A DNA stretch of 64,000 bases from Henckelia pumila. Its lineage: Eukaryota > Streptophyta > Magnoliopsida > Lamiales > Gesneriaceae. The position numbers and the translations under genes are program-made. Where the stretch lies: contig NC_133123.1 in assembly GCF_033568475.1 (NCBI RefSeq), positions 140,446,062 to 140,510,061 of the forward strand, read 5' to 3'. Each line of letters opens with the position of its first letter. Position 1 is the stretch's first letter. The notes under the pieces were generated by a model. It had not been told where the DNA came from, made no database searches, and saw only the letters and a program-made list of their open reading frames with translations. Positions 47,513 through 59,600 of the stretch are shown here, in pieces.

Positions 47513-48107
47513 TATGAGAACCACCACTCTCTCTCTCTAGAAATTTGATTTTCTCTCTTCCACAGTGAAACATATGTAGAACATTATTAGACGTTTATTT
47601 TGGAAATTGAACCGGATAAATAACAATAATAGTAATAATATAATAAATAAGTAAATAAATAAAGTGAAGGTATGCGGACGTCAATTTCTGTTCTTAAATC
47701 TGGTTTACCAGTGGGCTTGGATTCCGTTTTATGGTGATTGGTTCAGGAGGCAGGGGAGTTCCGTTTCCTTTTCTGAAAGAGGTTTCTTTTTTTTTTTGGA
47801 TGGATGGATGGTACCACGTTATATCCGTTGGAGAGTGACGTGGATATATTTCTCTATTTTTTTTGGTCATTTTATTTTTTGATTTGATGATTTGACAGTG
47901 AAATATCGTAGGGTCACGAGATACGAGACTAATGCGTGTGTATTTATTCAGTTTTGGATGCAGTGGTTGCTATGCCAACATTTTTACCTGCTTAGGCCTT
48001 AAGTCCGTCTATTTGGGTGGATAAAATAAAATTGAATATCGACATAAAATATGCTATTAATAAATATATTTGAGTCGGGTTTAAAATAAAATTTAAAAAA
48101 AATGATA
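47513..48107. other. IQD 5' leader/promoter and intergenic DNA
   Basis: A pyrimidine-rich (CT)n stretch on the plus strand (about 47527-47538) lies just upstream of the IQD start. On the minus strand this reads as a GA repeat, common in plant 5' leaders. No clear TATA box was found. The rest shows no gene. Confidence 0.4.
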
Positions 48108-48377
48108 CTCCCTCCGTTTCAATTATATTGTTCACGTTATTTTTTTTGTTTGTCTCAAATATATAGTCATATATCATATTTAATAATATTTTTTTACACT
48201 TCTTTATTAATATACCTATATTAACTACACCTTGAAAATTGTGCAATCGTTTTTTAATACATTAAATAAGAATAAAATAAAAAGTCTATATAAAATTTAT
48301 TTTTCCAATAACTTTTTCTTAATTTGTGTGAAAAAAGAAAAGAGAACAATATATATATATATATGAGACATAGGGAG
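48108..48377. mobile_element. Stowaway MITE (Tc1/mariner type), copy 1
   Basis: It starts ctccctccgtttcaatta after a TA dinucleotide (48106-48107) and ends gagacatagggag. Terminal CTCCCTCCGT is the hallmark of Stowaway elements. The right end and its TA are mutated. Internal words (acaccttgaaaattgtgcaa) recur in copy 2 at 53040 in the opposite orientation. Confidence 0.8.
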
Positions 48378-48423
48378 TTTGTTTAATTTAATTTCTTAAA
48401 TTTGAGATATGTTGTATATATCT

Positions 48424-48965
48424 TGATGTCCCGGGTCATCCTCGAACTCTAACAGGGAAGGGGGAGCGTAGAAGGGATAGAGTGGAAATGGACCTTGGTA
48501 CGAAGAGTGTCTGGCCAGATCAAGAGCATCTAGGAGGACATGGTGGAATGATATTGTCCGGGTGGAAATGGTGACTGGTCTGGAAGGAAAGCCTCAGAGT
48601 GATCACGCTAAAAATCTTTTCGACGTTCCACTAACTTTTCTTGTTTGAGTATGTACAGATCATCCTACTCGGGTTCACCGTACCATGTCAAAGGTACCCG
48701 GGCTCATCCTACCTCGTCAAGGGTACCCATGCTCAGACTACCACGTAAATGGTACACATACTCATACAATACTAATGTTCACATTATCATGTCAAGAGTA
48801 TCCATGCTCAAGAGTGTCAAGAGTACTCATGCTCACATTATCATGTCAAGAGTATCCATGCTCATCCTACCCAAGATACCTATACAAAATCAAGAGTACT
48901 CACATGAAAATACACATTTTACCCCGAAGTTTGTCCACCTTAACTTACTATTTTTTTCCCGGTGA
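48424..48965. repeat. Transposon remnant with degenerate tandem repeats
   Basis: A GC-richer block stands out from AT-rich surroundings. From about 48650 to 48905 it consists of degenerate units of about 30 bp built on tcaagagtatccatgctca and tcaagggtacccatgctca. It starts near gatgtcccgggtcat and ends near cccggtgacatcc, which are roughly inverted. It could be an old LTR or DNA-element remnant; I do not recognise a family. Confidence 0.4.
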
Positions 48966-50536
48966 CATCCTATCTTGTTTTATAATTTAATAAGTATAGA
49001 AAATAAATGAAAGATAATATTGTAATTTTATATTTGATATTTTGATTAAATAAATAATTGTCTAATTAATGATGATAAACATTCGTACATCCTCTCAAAA
49101 AAAAAAAACATTCGTACATAAATTTACAACCAACCACGTAAAAAAAAAAGTGTTTTCCAGCGTTTTTTTAAGGTGTATATTTAAGAACAATACAATTTTG
49201 TAAGAGGTATTTTAAATTATATGTTCACAAAATGGTAATCAAAAAGAGCTTGGGTTTAATGTTTGAGCGTAGATACTAGAAAGTTTGTTCGTTTACGTGG
49301 CTTCTAATTACTAAGCACTCAGTCAGATTCTTAAGGACCCTTTTTGTTAAATTCTTTTTTTTTTTTTTATGTGAACAGTGTTTTGATATATGCAAAATAC
49401 CAAAAGAGAGATTTTTCTGGAAAAATTAGCATTGGCCTTGATTAATAACACGTGGAGCTATATGTGTATGCAAGTACCATAATCGCGCATTTAAGAGTTT
49501 GTTACGGGACTACAAGTTACGGAGCGCAAAGCGCGGGACTAATAATGTGTGACGGATTCATAACGTGTAATTTATTGTCGTATAAAATGTTTTTTTTTTA
49601 TTAAAGTATTTTTTACAAAATTTTTTATAAAATATTTTAAAAATTGTTTTAGAAACAAATATATTATTTGGATAATATTATATAAAAAAATTTAAAAATT
49701 AAAAAGAGATGTTTTGTTTTTTTTATCATTGCTTTACTTCTAAAATAATCAAAAATATTCCTCACAAAAAAAATACTTAGAAGAACTTTTTTTAAAAAAT
49801 ATTTTCAAAAATAATTTACAAAAATCTTGTTCAATTACATACTTTAAGTTGTTTCACTTATCAAAAACAAAAAATATATTTTTAAAATATTTATCCAAAT
49901 AAAACCTAATATATAGTTTGATATGATCGATAAGATAAGCAAAGATAGTTCAACCAACAATTAACGTACGCGTCGAAAAATATATATAAAATAACCCTAC
50001 ATAAACTTGTAATTCCTTTCATTCTTTTAAAATCATTATTACATGTTCATATTTTTTTATCAATCATACACCACGAGCTAGATGATGCCTATTTGCCTTT
50101 ATACAAAATGTTATAATCCACAAATTTGAGGCATGCTGGTCCATAAATTTTAAATTACGTGTTTTTGCAACCTCTAAAAATAAATGTTATAAATTTTTTA
50201 TTCACAAATTTATGAACAAAAATTTCATAATCACTTATAATACGAGGTTACAAACACTTTCTAATTTTATTTGTAAATTAGATAAGCTATAAGTTGCCTA
50301 ATTAACGATACATTTCTTTTGAAGCAACCAAAACGAAAAGTGATTAGGTGACGATTAAATAATCTCATAATTTATTATTTCTTTGGGGAAAAAAACGAAC
50401 TACATACATAAATTGGAGTCCAAGTCTCAACCATATACTAATTATAGTGGTGAACTGTGAATAGTTACAAATACATTTCAAGTGCAAAAAAATAAAAATA
50501 AAAGAATAAATCTACGAAGCTAGAAACGCAGCCTGC
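48966..50536. other. AT-rich intergenic region
   Basis: No gene is seen. The only structured point is near 49522-49543, where a GCGCAAAGCGC hairpin is followed by CTAA and T, like the 3' end of a Helitron. Confidence 0.45.
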
Positions 50537-50703
50537 TATTTATAGGGGGATTCTTAGCCGGCAGATGGGCAATGCCCGATCTGCCGGATCCGATGGCCCC
50601 GGGCCATTTACACATAACATCATAGTGATATGTCAAGCCCCGAGCTGTTGGATTACCCTTCGGGCACTACCCCGGAGGGCAGCATAGAATCATCCCTATT
50701 TAT
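50537..50703. other. GC-rich island of nested hairpins, unassigned
   Basis: An outer inverted pair (tatttataggggga-ttct at 50538-50554; agaatcatccctatttata at 50685-50703) encloses three hairpins. The first has arms ccggcagatgggca and tgcccgatctgccgg (50558-50587). The second is the perfect palindrome atggccc-c-gggccat (50593-50607). The third has stems ccttcggg and cccggagg (50657-50678). Such GC content stands alone in several kilobases of AT-rich DNA. I recognise no RNA or transposon family. It may be a foldback element, a SINE-like remnant or a structured RNA. Confidence 0.55.
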
Positions 50704-50759
50704 ATATAGTTACGTTGAGATATATTTATGCACCAACATTTGTATAGTTACGATTTGAC

Positions 50760-51160
50760 TAGGCGTGGGAAAATATATCAAAATTTTGGAATATCAAGAT
50801 TATCGTACCGAAAAAATATCGAATTTTTGGTATATTGAAGATTTTGATACATGTAATGATACCGAATTTTTCGGTATGATAACGCATCAAATTTAAAATT
50901 TTCGGTCTATACCGGTATACCGAATTATTATATAAAAATTTAAAATAAATAATATTTTTAAACGATAAATTTATAAATTTAAAAAAATATAAGGTTTTTT
51001 TCGGTATAAATTGGTATATACAGATACCGTATTGAAATCTCGATATACCGTAAAATTTCGATATAATCGATATGTTAGTTATAGCTTATAGGTACCGTAA
51101 TTTTCGGTATCTTATATTGTATATAATTTTCGTTACGGTACGATACGATATGTCACCCTA
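50760..51160. mobile_element. hAT-like MITE with GGTATACCG motifs, copy 1
   Basis: The ends taggcgtggg and gtcaccctaaag (reversed: tagggtgac) look like decayed hAT termini. The interior repeats words such as ataccgaatttttcggtat and ggtataccgaatta many times. The 8-bp flanks (gatttgac and aagattga) are only weakly alike. No coding capacity is visible. Confidence 0.5.
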
Positions 51161-52892
51161 AAGATTGATAGTCAAATAAAAAAATATAGTGTAGTCTTAC
51201 TCAAGTAATCCCCTTAAATTTGGTAAATAGTAATAATTCAATCCTTCAAAATCAAGAAGTCATTAGCTGTAATTGCTGTTTAAAATAACACCTCTTGCCA
51301 GTTGTATCATTTGTTTCATTAGCTAGCTAACGGAAACTATCTATTTTGATGTTTTGTTAGTAGTTAAAATTTTATTTTTAACAGTACATTTTATACTTAT
51401 ATATCAAATATAATAATTTATTTACTTATTTATTGACTTTTAACTAACATATATACATATATGCTCGTGCGCACATACACACACGATGATCTCATCAAAT
51501 GACAAAAAGATATGTATCATTATATGTGTACTTGCAATGTGAGGAACACTCACAAATTTTTTTTTTCAAAGGTATCTAAATTTAGGATAGGTCCATATTT
51601 TTTTAAATGGTGTTATCTTTATAACTTGCCAACATAGTGTCACGCTATTATAAATTTTTTGGTGCTATTAATTGTGGTAGTATTAAGCTAATAATTAATA
51701 GGAGTGATGAACATTATTATAGCTAGATAGAAGCCGTGGCCCTACTGGGAATGATTCATGTGAGGTCCAGAGTGGATGTACAAGTAATTATGGAAAAACT
51801 ATAGTTAGTTAATGATTTGATTATACCAATTAATTAAATTTAATTACCATCATCAATCAATGCGTTATGTATGTACTTATGCACATGTCATCTCATGAAA
51901 AGTGACTGTGTTGATAGAACAGCCAAATGCTCGAATGATCTTATGATTCATAAATTATATATTCTCTGTACAAACATTTTTTTGAATGTTATATTAATCC
52001 GCGAGTTACCGGGTGCATGATGTAAAATAAGTTAAATAGCGGCTTAGAGTTTGCATCGCGGTGAGGGAAAACAAAAGAAGAGAATAATATTGGAGGCCTT
52101 TCTCTGACATACAACGAGTTTGTCAGCACGTGCCATGACTCAGCAATAGACGGACATGTTACGCTGCACATGGGATCTGATAATGCAATTTAAGCGATTA
52201 TCATATGACAAAACATAAAATTAGTTTAATGGTAAAATACGAGAGAGTCCCGTTGTTGAATCTGTTGCTGTTTGCCCCAAAAATTGTCAGCATATTCCAC
52301 AACATTTGGTATATATTTGGCCGACAATATTTTACTTGTCACCTTCTTATGGGTCGATTTAGCTGCGCACCGCATCAGATACAGTCCCTCGACTTTCAAT
52401 AATTGGATTCATATATGTATGTGAATACATGATATGATAGTGATACTATAAATGATTCAAATACAAATTTATGTAGAAAGAGTGACATATATAAATGTCC
52501 GAATTTTGAAATAGTCTTGATCTTATCATTTTCCGAATAAAACGTTATATATCCTATATTACGTGGCCAATTCACCATTCACATATTTTATTTCTTCTTT
52601 AAAAAATATATTTGAAGTTAAAATTTGAAATACATATTCCAAATCGACCGGTCTTTGGAATATAAATAATTCATTACATGGGTGCAGCTAAAATTTTGAA
52701 ATTTGAATTGGCCTGCCTGCTGACAAATTAAAGGGCGTCTAATTATATTGATTATATTATATTCTAAATTTTCTTTGGCAGAGACAAAAAAAAAAAATTA
52801 TATGTGACAAATTACGGATTAATTGATTGATACGTACGTAAAAATTGCCCATATATGTTATAGCCTCTGAACTTATTTTATTATCTATATAT
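51161..52892. other. Intergenic region
   Basis: No gene is recognised. A stretch at about 51998-52190 is less AT-rich than its surroundings, but its frames match no family I know. Confidence 0.4.
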
Positions 52893-53037
52893 TACCTTCA
52901 TCTCAATTATATTGATTTGTTTTTTTAACCTATTAAGAAAAATTATTGGACAATTAAATTTACATATAAACTTCTTATCTCATCATTATTTAATTTATTT
53001 TAAAAAATATTTTATAGTTTTATTTTACGGTAAACAA
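52893..53037. mobile_element. Truncated Stowaway-like remnant
   Basis: The words ccttcatctcaattatatt, taagaaaaattattggacaa and ttaaatttacatataaactt follow the left half of the complete copy at 53040-53298 in the same order and direction. The right half is missing. It lies directly beside that copy. Confidence 0.55.
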
Positions 53038-53039
53038 TA

Positions 53040-53298
53040 CTCCTTCCGTCTCAAATACATAGCCTTATTTTTTTTTTCAAACAGATTAAGAAAAAATTAT
53101 TGGAAAATTAAATTTTATACAAACTTTCTATTTTATCCCTATTTAATGTATTAAAAAATTATTACACAATTTTCAAGGTGTAGTTAATAGAGGTATATTA
53201 GTAAATGAGGGTAAAAAAATATTACTAAATATGATATATGACTATATATTTGAGACAAACAAAAAAAAACGTGTACTATATAATTGAGACGGAGGAAG
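53040..53298. mobile_element. Stowaway MITE, copy 2
   Basis: It starts ctccttccgtctcaaa and ends gagacggaggaag, between TA dinucleotides (53038-53039 and 53299-53300). Terminal inverted repeats and the TA target fit Stowaway. Its interior (ttttcaaggtgtagttaata, gatatatgactatatatttg) is the reverse complement of copy 1 at 48108. Confidence 0.85.
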
Positions 53299-53300
53299 TA

Positions 53301-55389
53301 AAATATTTTGATAAAACTTTTTTTTTTAAAAAAAATTAAGAATTTTAAAATTTGTTTTAATTAAGAATAAGTGTGTGTTTGGACAAATATTTTATAAAAA
53401 CGTTTTTAAAATCATAATTTTTCTATAAAAATATCAAAAAAATACATCTCAATTATTCTTTAAAAACTATACTTGTAGAAAATTTTTTAAAAAATATTTT
53501 TCAAGACATTTTACAAAAATCTTATCTAAACGCATACTTTAAGTTTTCGCTTAAAACACAAAATTATTTTTAAAGTACTTGTCCAAATAGACTCTTAGTT
53601 ATATGTGTATATATCATTAAAAAAATATTTAAAAATTAGCTAAAAATCACATAATTTTATATATTCAAGACAAACAAGAAAAGAAAAAAACGTAATCTAT
53701 GTAACCGATGAGAATAACAATTTTTTTAGAGGAGACATAAAATTGAATAGAATTATGTTCATACATACATAATGATTTTTTTCCCAAACAAATGATATAC
53801 ATGAATGATATATCATGCATCAAAGTCAATGACAATTTATTGAAATTTTCGGTCCATCCTCGCCGACAGTACTTACTCATTGAGGCAATGAATAAAATCT
53901 AAGTGGTGGATGGGTTGTTAACATGGCATCGAATTAATTATTTGAGTTATTATTTTTTTGCTTGGGAATTTGTTTATTATTATTTTTTTTTTATAACGAT
54001 AAGATTTGTTCAACCTATTATTTGTTTAATAGTGGAGTGAGATTCTTGCATTAGTTGTATTGCTTTTGTCTTCTTTTGCTTCAATAAGTGGGCTGCCACC
54101 TTTGCTACTTCTTTTATCCTTTGTGTTTGTGTAGCGATAAAGTTTCGTCCCCTTGGCCATGGCTTAAGTTAAGTGAAGAAACTAGAAAGTGATAAAGAAA
54201 AAGTAAATAGTCTAAATTGTATAGGAAGATTCACTATGTATAGGTTTTCATTCAATCCGATCCATGCTGGCTTAATTATCCGACCTCAAACTAAAAACGA
54301 AACCCGAAACCCGATCGACGATTAAATTTAAAATCTAGATAATAAATCCATAATTGTTGCAAGATGAAACTTCACATCAAAATTTGAAAATATTGTCTAT
54401 AAGTAGGGTTTCCTAAATTCAGGTTGATGGATTGAAGGTCCAATGTCGAGATCGAGTGATTAATAACTTGTAGGTGAAATATGTGCTTTCTATCTGTATA
54501 ATTTGGGATATTTTTTAGGTATAACAGCCAATTATCATCATAAAATGAACCCTTTTTCAAAAGATAAGAAATTGTGGAGCCATGGTCATGAGCAAAAAGC
54601 TCGAATGGTCGCAAAATGTAAAGTGAATGCAACGTTCCTGTCACTCTTTCCAAATTATAACTACTGAACAAAATCAATCTGAATAATGGCCAGTTTAAAT
54701 AATATTTTTTTTAAAAATATATTTTTTATGAAAAGGGAAATAAGTTTATCAGGATATGTCCAAGTAAATTCTTTTCGAACATTTAATTTTAGAAATAGAT
54801 TTAAAAGATCATAATTCAATTTACTTCATTAATTAAAGGTCTGGTTTGCTGTGGTACAGCAAAAAATATATATATATAGTTAAATAATTACAACTTTATG
54901 GAATGAAACCCCCCACAAATTGAGCCATTTTTCGTTAATAATCCGAATCCTATGATTGAATGATATTAAAATTTTTGTTGCATGTCACGTCAACAAGCAG
55001 ATCAAAATAATCGAAAATTAAAAATAGTGTATCAAACCCTAAATGGAACAAACCAATAAAAAAACAAAATCAGTTTCGCTTTCACGAAAACTAAGTTTAT
55101 GGTATAAAAAATTGTTTCTCAATTAAAAAAATCTTTGAAAGTGCTAGCTAGCTTTTAACCAACATGCATGATTACATCAGGATAAGTAAAATTAATATAT
55201 GTTTACAACAAATACTCGAGTTTGTGCACAAAAATATTATATATAATGTATATATATAACAAAAATTTCCGGCAAAAACCAACAAAAACATGTGGAGTGG
55301 GCCGGGGTTATTGTTTAAATTGAGCAGGTTCCAGATTTCTTGCAACAAAATTACTTTGACTCCAATACAAAATATCTACATAAGAAAAT
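53301..55389. other. AT-rich intergenic region
   Basis: No gene or element with clear ends is seen. Long A and T runs dominate, and the open frames here are short and low in complexity. Confidence 0.45.
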
Positions 55390-55577
55390 TACATGGGTGG
55401 GTTTTTCGTACCAAAAATAACGGTATGAAAAAAATTCATATCGCTACCGATAGATACCATATGGTCCGTACAGATACTGAAAAAAAATTCGGTATACCGA
55501 AAAAATATTTGTATATAAAAAAAAATTCAGTACGATATCCCGATAATTCGATATTTTAGTATGGTATCCCAACCCTG
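55390..55577. mobile_element. hAT-like MITE with GGTATACCG motifs, partial copy 2
   Basis: It shares the word style of the element at 50760 (ttcggtataccgaaaaaata, tacgatatcccgata) and ends tatcccaaccctg, read backwards CAGGGTTGGGATA, a hAT-like end. The left end is unclear. Confidence 0.5.
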
Positions 55578-56911
55578 TCTACATCGGTTTCAACATCTGA
55601 TAGTGTATATAATTTGATTTTACAAGAATAAGTAACCATCATATATCGATATTCGATCCCTATGGAATGTCTTTTAAGGCATATTTTGAATGGCTCGATA
55701 CCTTTATCATAGAACTAGAAGAAACTGATCGAAGAATGCAACGTACAATATGATTCATTAAGTACACATACACTCAAAACAATAGTATATATCCTTCATG
55801 CAATTGAGGATCCCTTGTGCATCTCAGCTACATAAACAAAGATTAACCCTCAAAACAAAGGTAGGGTAACAACGGAGAGAAGAAAAAGAAGAGGCTATAT
55901 CTAGCGGGTTGGAGTTTTGGGTTTGAGTCTGATTTTAGCATATATAATGCGGGCCTTTTGTGTATTAGCCCGAGATAATCTCAACGTGGGCCAAACAAAT
56001 GCATAAAACTAACTTTAAAAAAACTAAAATTGGACACCCCCAGTAATCTCAGAATGACCCAAAAAAAAAAGCATAAAAAAATTTTGGGCCAGATAAGGCG
56101 GAGATCTTACCAGGGGCAGCTCCCTCGCACTGGTGCGAAATTCTGCGAGTAAAGATTATGGGCCCGCTCAAAATATTCGAAGCCCATTTACATTTGCTTT
56201 GGGCTTAACTGAGGCCGATAGTCGTTAAAATTATATATTAATATGATTTTAACTCCACCCTTGTGTTTCATTCAACAGTAATCTTGAAAATTTTGATATG
56301 ATTGGATATATTTTCGTTAAATAAGGTAGGGAAGTATTAACTTTTTGTTAAAAAAAATGAATTCGGTGGGAAAAGAATACAATTTTATTATTATTGTTAT
56401 AGTTCACGCTGAAAATTCGACATCGAAATTTAAGTACGGCCATGGTTGTATATTTTAATTAAAAGAAAATGTTAATTTTAATTAATTAATTTGTGACATG
56501 AAGGATCTGTTCAAGCAAGTTTTGTTGACTAATTGATATTTTGGATTAGTTTAAGGGTCAAATGTATCAAACCACGTCTAATGCACGCATTGCATTTGCG
56601 GTGACAGCAGGATAAGCCTATATTTTACATTATATTTGTATTGGGAGTTTTCACGTCATGAAAAATATATATATATTTTACTAAATTTTTACACGTTGTC
56701 ATTGCAATATTTTGTACAAATTTATAAGAAGGAAAAATATTTTGTTCCAATGTGGGCCATGTGGCATAGAATCGTGTGTAACCTCTCGTGAACATCGGAA
56801 ATTTTACTCTGAGTTTGGTTTTTATTCTTTTATTTTCATTTTAATCCATTACCAACTTTTAATAAATTATTATGTTTTAAAGCCTTTTCAAATTTATTAT
56901 TATTATCTATA
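55578..56911. other. Intergenic region
   Basis: No gene is recognised. The segment 55880-56200 is less AT-rich but has no long frame and no family resemblance. Confidence 0.4.
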
Positions 56912-57087
56912 TCTATACTATTATATAAAAGTTGAGCACATTATAATAACTACTTTAAGGACACCAAAATTATTTATTCCATATCAATTACCCACTAAAT
57001 ATTCTTCTCCATGTTTTACTTTTAAAAAAAATATAAATATAAAAAACTTTTCTTTTACGCACGCAAAGCGTGTGCATTTTTCGCTAG
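56912..57087 (+). mobile_element. Short non-autonomous Helitron
   Basis: The 5' end is TCTATACTATTATATAAAA, preceded by A. The 3' end has the hairpin gcacgcaaagcgtgtgc, then a short spacer and CTAG, followed by T. Insertion between A and T, a TC start, and a CTRR end after a hairpin are the Helitron rules. It is 176 bp long with no coding capacity. Confidence 0.8.
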
Positions 57088-57480
57088 TTATTATATAAAA
57101 ATTGAGACTCATTTTATAACTGTTTTAGTTTTGATGACACCAATACAAATTTACAATTTTAACCCTCAAACATTCATTATAATTCATATAGATTATTGGG
57201 TAAAATAGTAAAAAGTCATGGTTGCATTTTTCACTCCCATCATTAAAAACCACCACTCTCTATGTATTGCTAAAATTAAAGATTTATTTCAATTAAAAAA
57301 TTTTATTGAAATTTTGTTTAATATCAACATATTTTTTTTGTAAATTATTAAAATTTCGTATTTATTATAATTTTGATTTAATTATATATTCAATTATTTA
57401 CGTTTATTATTAAAACTAGGCTAAAGGTCAAATGTAATTTACAGTGCAAATTGGGGCAAATATGTTCATTCAAGGACGGA
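57088..57480. other. Intergenic, with a second Helitron-head-like sequence
   Basis: Immediately after the Helitron, ttatataaaaattgagactc at about 57091 and gatgacaccaa at about 57132 repeat the start of the Helitron (ttatataaaagttgagcaca, aggacaccaa). It may be the head of a second, decayed copy. Nothing else is recognised before the V-ATPase promoter. Confidence 0.4.
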
Positions 57481-57492
57481 ATCTAATTCGCA

Positions 57493-57499
57493 TATAAAT
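57493..57499 (+). promoter_or_regulatory. Candidate TATA box of the V-ATPase subunit c gene
   Basis: TATAAAT lies 140 nt upstream of the start codon, leaving room for a 5' leader of about 110 nt. Motif and distance fit; no other evidence. Confidence 0.4.
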
Positions 57500-57632
57500 T
57501 GCTTCCACTTGACAAAATTCTAACTCCATAAGAAGTAATTCTCGAGGGAGCATAGCATCTGTATATCCGTGGATAAAAAAAGCACCGCAACATCCGAATC
57601 TTTGCTGAAATCCATTCCAATTCGATCGGAAA

Positions 57633-58744
57633 ATGTCGTCAACCTTCAGCGGCGATGAAACGGCGCCATTCTTTGGCTTCCTCGGTGCCGCCGCTGCTCT
57701 CGTATTCTCCTGTGAGCCAAGCTTTCACGATCCCTTCCAATTCTTTCAGATCTAAGCATTTGTTTCGATTATTTCAACCCTGGTCTCTGCAGGTATGGGA
57801 GCCGCGTACGGCACGGCGAAGAGCGGTGTCGGGGTGGCGTCAATGGGTGTCATGCGGCCAGAGTTGGTGATGAAATCCATCGTGCCGGTGGTTATGGCTG
57901 GTGTCTTGGGTATTTATGGTTTGATCATTGCTGTCATTATCAGTACTGGTATTAACCCCAAGGCCAAGTCTTACTACTTGTTTGATGGGTATGCACATCT
58001 TTCTTCTGGACTTTCTTGCGGTCTTGCTGGCCTCGCTGCTGGTATGGCCATTGGCATCGTCGGAGATGCTGGTGTCAGGTATGCTACTTGTCGAGTAGGT
58101 TGAATTCTGTTTTATCCGCATGAGATATTGAATCATTCAGTATTTTGATTTAAACTTCTGTTTTTTTTTCTTGAGTGGGGGTTTTGAATTGGATGTACTT
58201 ATTGAGTTTGATGTTCTGGAGTTTTAGTTTTCTTTATGTGCAATCGGGACATATTGCCGCTGTTTGGATTTTTCCTTTTAAAGGGTGAGCTCTGACTTGA
58301 CTGGAAGTGGCCTCGATTGTTACCCATTGGGCGTTTGCTTTCTTTGGTAACCTGGTGTCCTGTCTATATTGACCACTATTCCTTCAACTAATTATTTTCT
58401 GGTTTTCTTGTGAGGCATCTTATTACTCTATATATGAGCAGTGTGAGTGATAATTCGTTGTCTGATGGACTGATACATTATAGAGAATTCATCATTTGTC
58501 TGGTTCTCGGTTGTGTTTGGTATGCTAATGTGCATTACATTCAAGTATGCTGTTTTTAATTTTTTTAATAACATCCCATACTTATTACTGTTATCTTTAT
58601 CATCTATACAGAGCTAACGCTCAACAACCAAAGCTCTTTGTCGGGATGATTCTTATCCTTATCTTTGCTGAAGCATTGGCTCTATATGGTCTCATTGTTG
58701 GAATCATACTCTCCTCTCGTGCTGGTCAATCTCGAGCAGAATAA
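57633..58744 (+). CDS. VHA-c: V-type H+-ATPase 16-kDa proteolipid subunit c
   Basis: Three exons, 57633-57711, 57793-58078 and 58612-58744, encode 165 residues, the usual length. The sequence ([76 protein letters not shown]) is almost invariant in plants. It forms the membrane rotor ring of the vacuolar proton pump. Four transmembrane helices are visible, and Glu142 in FAEALALYG is the proton-carrying residue. Introns are GT-AG with closing phases. An AATAAA at 58921-58926 is a likely poly(A) signal. In Arabidopsis VHA-c2 is At1g19910, close to C3H6 and IQD32, so this is probably its counterpart. Confidence 0.97.
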
Positions 58745-58944
58745 ACAGTTTGTCTCTGTGAGAAACTATTGCAATTTCTTGCTATCCAGTACTGTAATCA
58801 TTTTTCTGTGTCTAGATGACAGTTTGGCCGTGGCATTTTTATTAGTTCAAGCTTCATGCATGCATGAAATTGTTGCCCAAATGTATTGAACCGTTGATGT
58901 GAGAAGTTTGTTGATCCCTGAATAAAGTTCTCTAATATTTTATA

Positions 58945-59600
58945 CGGTGTGTTGCAAACAATAATATTTGATTCATGTAAAACCATGACATTTATCATTT
59001 CGCCAAATTTCCCCTATATTTCATAATTGATAATACTCTAAACCTGGTATATCGATGTGGAACACAAGCCTGCAAATATACAGGATTTTGTAGTTTGATT
59101 GTGTTCTTGCATATAAGACATACACTGAACACTCCTAAAAAGCATCACATAGGGTAACTACGGTAACTATGTATCCTAGATGGAATCACCTACTACTTCC
59201 AGTGAGTTGGTAATACAAATCCACGTGCCACATAGGTAGAAACCTGTGTAGCATGGCGAATTTGATTCAACTGACATCTAACGGTGATGAGTTCAACGCG
59301 TAGATACTAGCAAATTGGGGGGCCACTTAGTATCTCCCCTCCTTTTTATTTATATAACATGAAGCTATCCATGGTTCACTTAATTCTCAAAGCGATACAG
59401 AAAAGAACAATTACATGATACCAGTAGCTTATTTACCTTTGTCCCCAATGAATGAAGTTGAGCACTGGAATGAAGAGTTCCTTAGGATCCAATTCTCAAC
59501 CATATACAGGAGTCATACAATTCAGAAAACTAACGAAGTTAATTCTAATGCCACATTTCCTAGGTAATGGTAATTCACATTTCCCTGTAACAGCTTGGCC
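58945..59600. other. Gap between two convergent genes
   Basis: It holds the 3' trailers of the V-ATPase gene (plus) and the kinesin gene (minus). A minus-strand AATAAA (plus-strand tttatt at 59345-59350) lies about 250 nt past the kinesin stop. No further gene is seen. Confidence 0.5.

Noticed and set aside
55290-55559. 89-residue ORF in the 10-kb gene-poor gap
   Set aside because: It overlaps the hAT-like MITE remnant and has no family resemblance.
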